NCBI GenBank assembly: GCA_947172415.1
Contig: OX359190.1
Coordinates: 1,178,001 to 1,242,000 of the forward strand
Length of the DNA: 64,000 nucleotides
Direction: 5' to 3'
Origin: Chondrosia reniformis
Lineage: Eukaryota > Porifera > Demospongiae > Chondrillida > Chondrillidae
Positions within the stretch are counted from its first letter, which is position 1; each line of letters opens with the position of its first letter. Under the pieces are notes generated by a model that saw only the letters and a program-made list of their open reading frames with translations, searched no databases and had not been told where the DNA came from. Of this stretch, positions 63,762 through 64,000 are shown piece by piece. Made by a program: the position numbers and the translations under genes.

Positions 63762-64000
63762 GTGAGTCTATATATGGCAGTCTCATATATCTAGATCCAT
63801 TGTGGTTGGGAACAGTGCTAGATAGTTGTACCTGTTTCGGTCATCAAATTCATCAAATCATAAAGCAGCAAGGAGCTGCATGAGTACCCACCAAATACAA
63901 TACTTGTGGTTTGACTATCACACATGATAACCCACACACATGTTGGCTCCATATATGTAGATTCCCTCTTATTGTCATGTTGATGTGATGCTGGTACTGC

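Overview
The window is eukaryotic and almost certainly from an animal. It is AT-rich, its genes are split by many GT-AG introns, and it carries a non-LTR retrotransposon, satellite DNA and many short hairpin elements. The one complete gene encodes a very animal-like DNA polymerase epsilon catalytic subunit, and a second gene looks like a semaphorin/plexin-type sema protein. Dense introns and mixed repeats would fit an early-branching marine invertebrate such as a sponge, but the sequence does not prove the phylum.

Layout. Positions 1-19075 hold a satellite of about 169-170 bp monomers. Most units run in one orientation, but 5644-7600 and 18396-19075 hold a diverged subfamily in the opposite orientation. 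Four nearly identical copies of a 725-bp non-satellite module interrupt the array. Positions 19282-20373 are a 5'-truncated LINE with a perfect 13-bp target-site duplication. Decayed satellite monomers and unassigned sequence then lead to a small GC-richer promoter-like region at about 21640-21750.

Positions 21751-47435 (+) are a full POLE gene. I traced 41 coding exons with matching splice phases; they sum to 6816 nt, that is 2271 codons plus a stop. The exonuclease, polymerase, Fe-S cysteine, PIP-box and C-terminal zinc-finger signatures are all present. Its introns hold minisatellites, foldback elements and several elements carrying hammerhead-ribozyme cores.

From 47436 to 53920 there is intergenic or 5'-intron sequence with a 25-bp pyrimidine-rich minisatellite. 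From 53921 to the window end lie four exons of a sema-like gene that runs off the right edge.

The most interesting material is a set of small repetitive elements with hammerhead ribozyme motifs. There is a canonical type I motif inside a terminal-inverted-repeat element (41851-41895), a second well-formed motif on the minus strand (51160-51205), and a dispersed ~230-bp repeat family whose members carry a hammerhead-like core. Three truncated members of that family end at or within a base of the predicted self-cleavage site. Other notable signals are the four 725-bp modules, recurrent TA to TACGTA insertions in the satellite, and two places in POLE where an exon end with its splice donor is duplicated inside the following intron.
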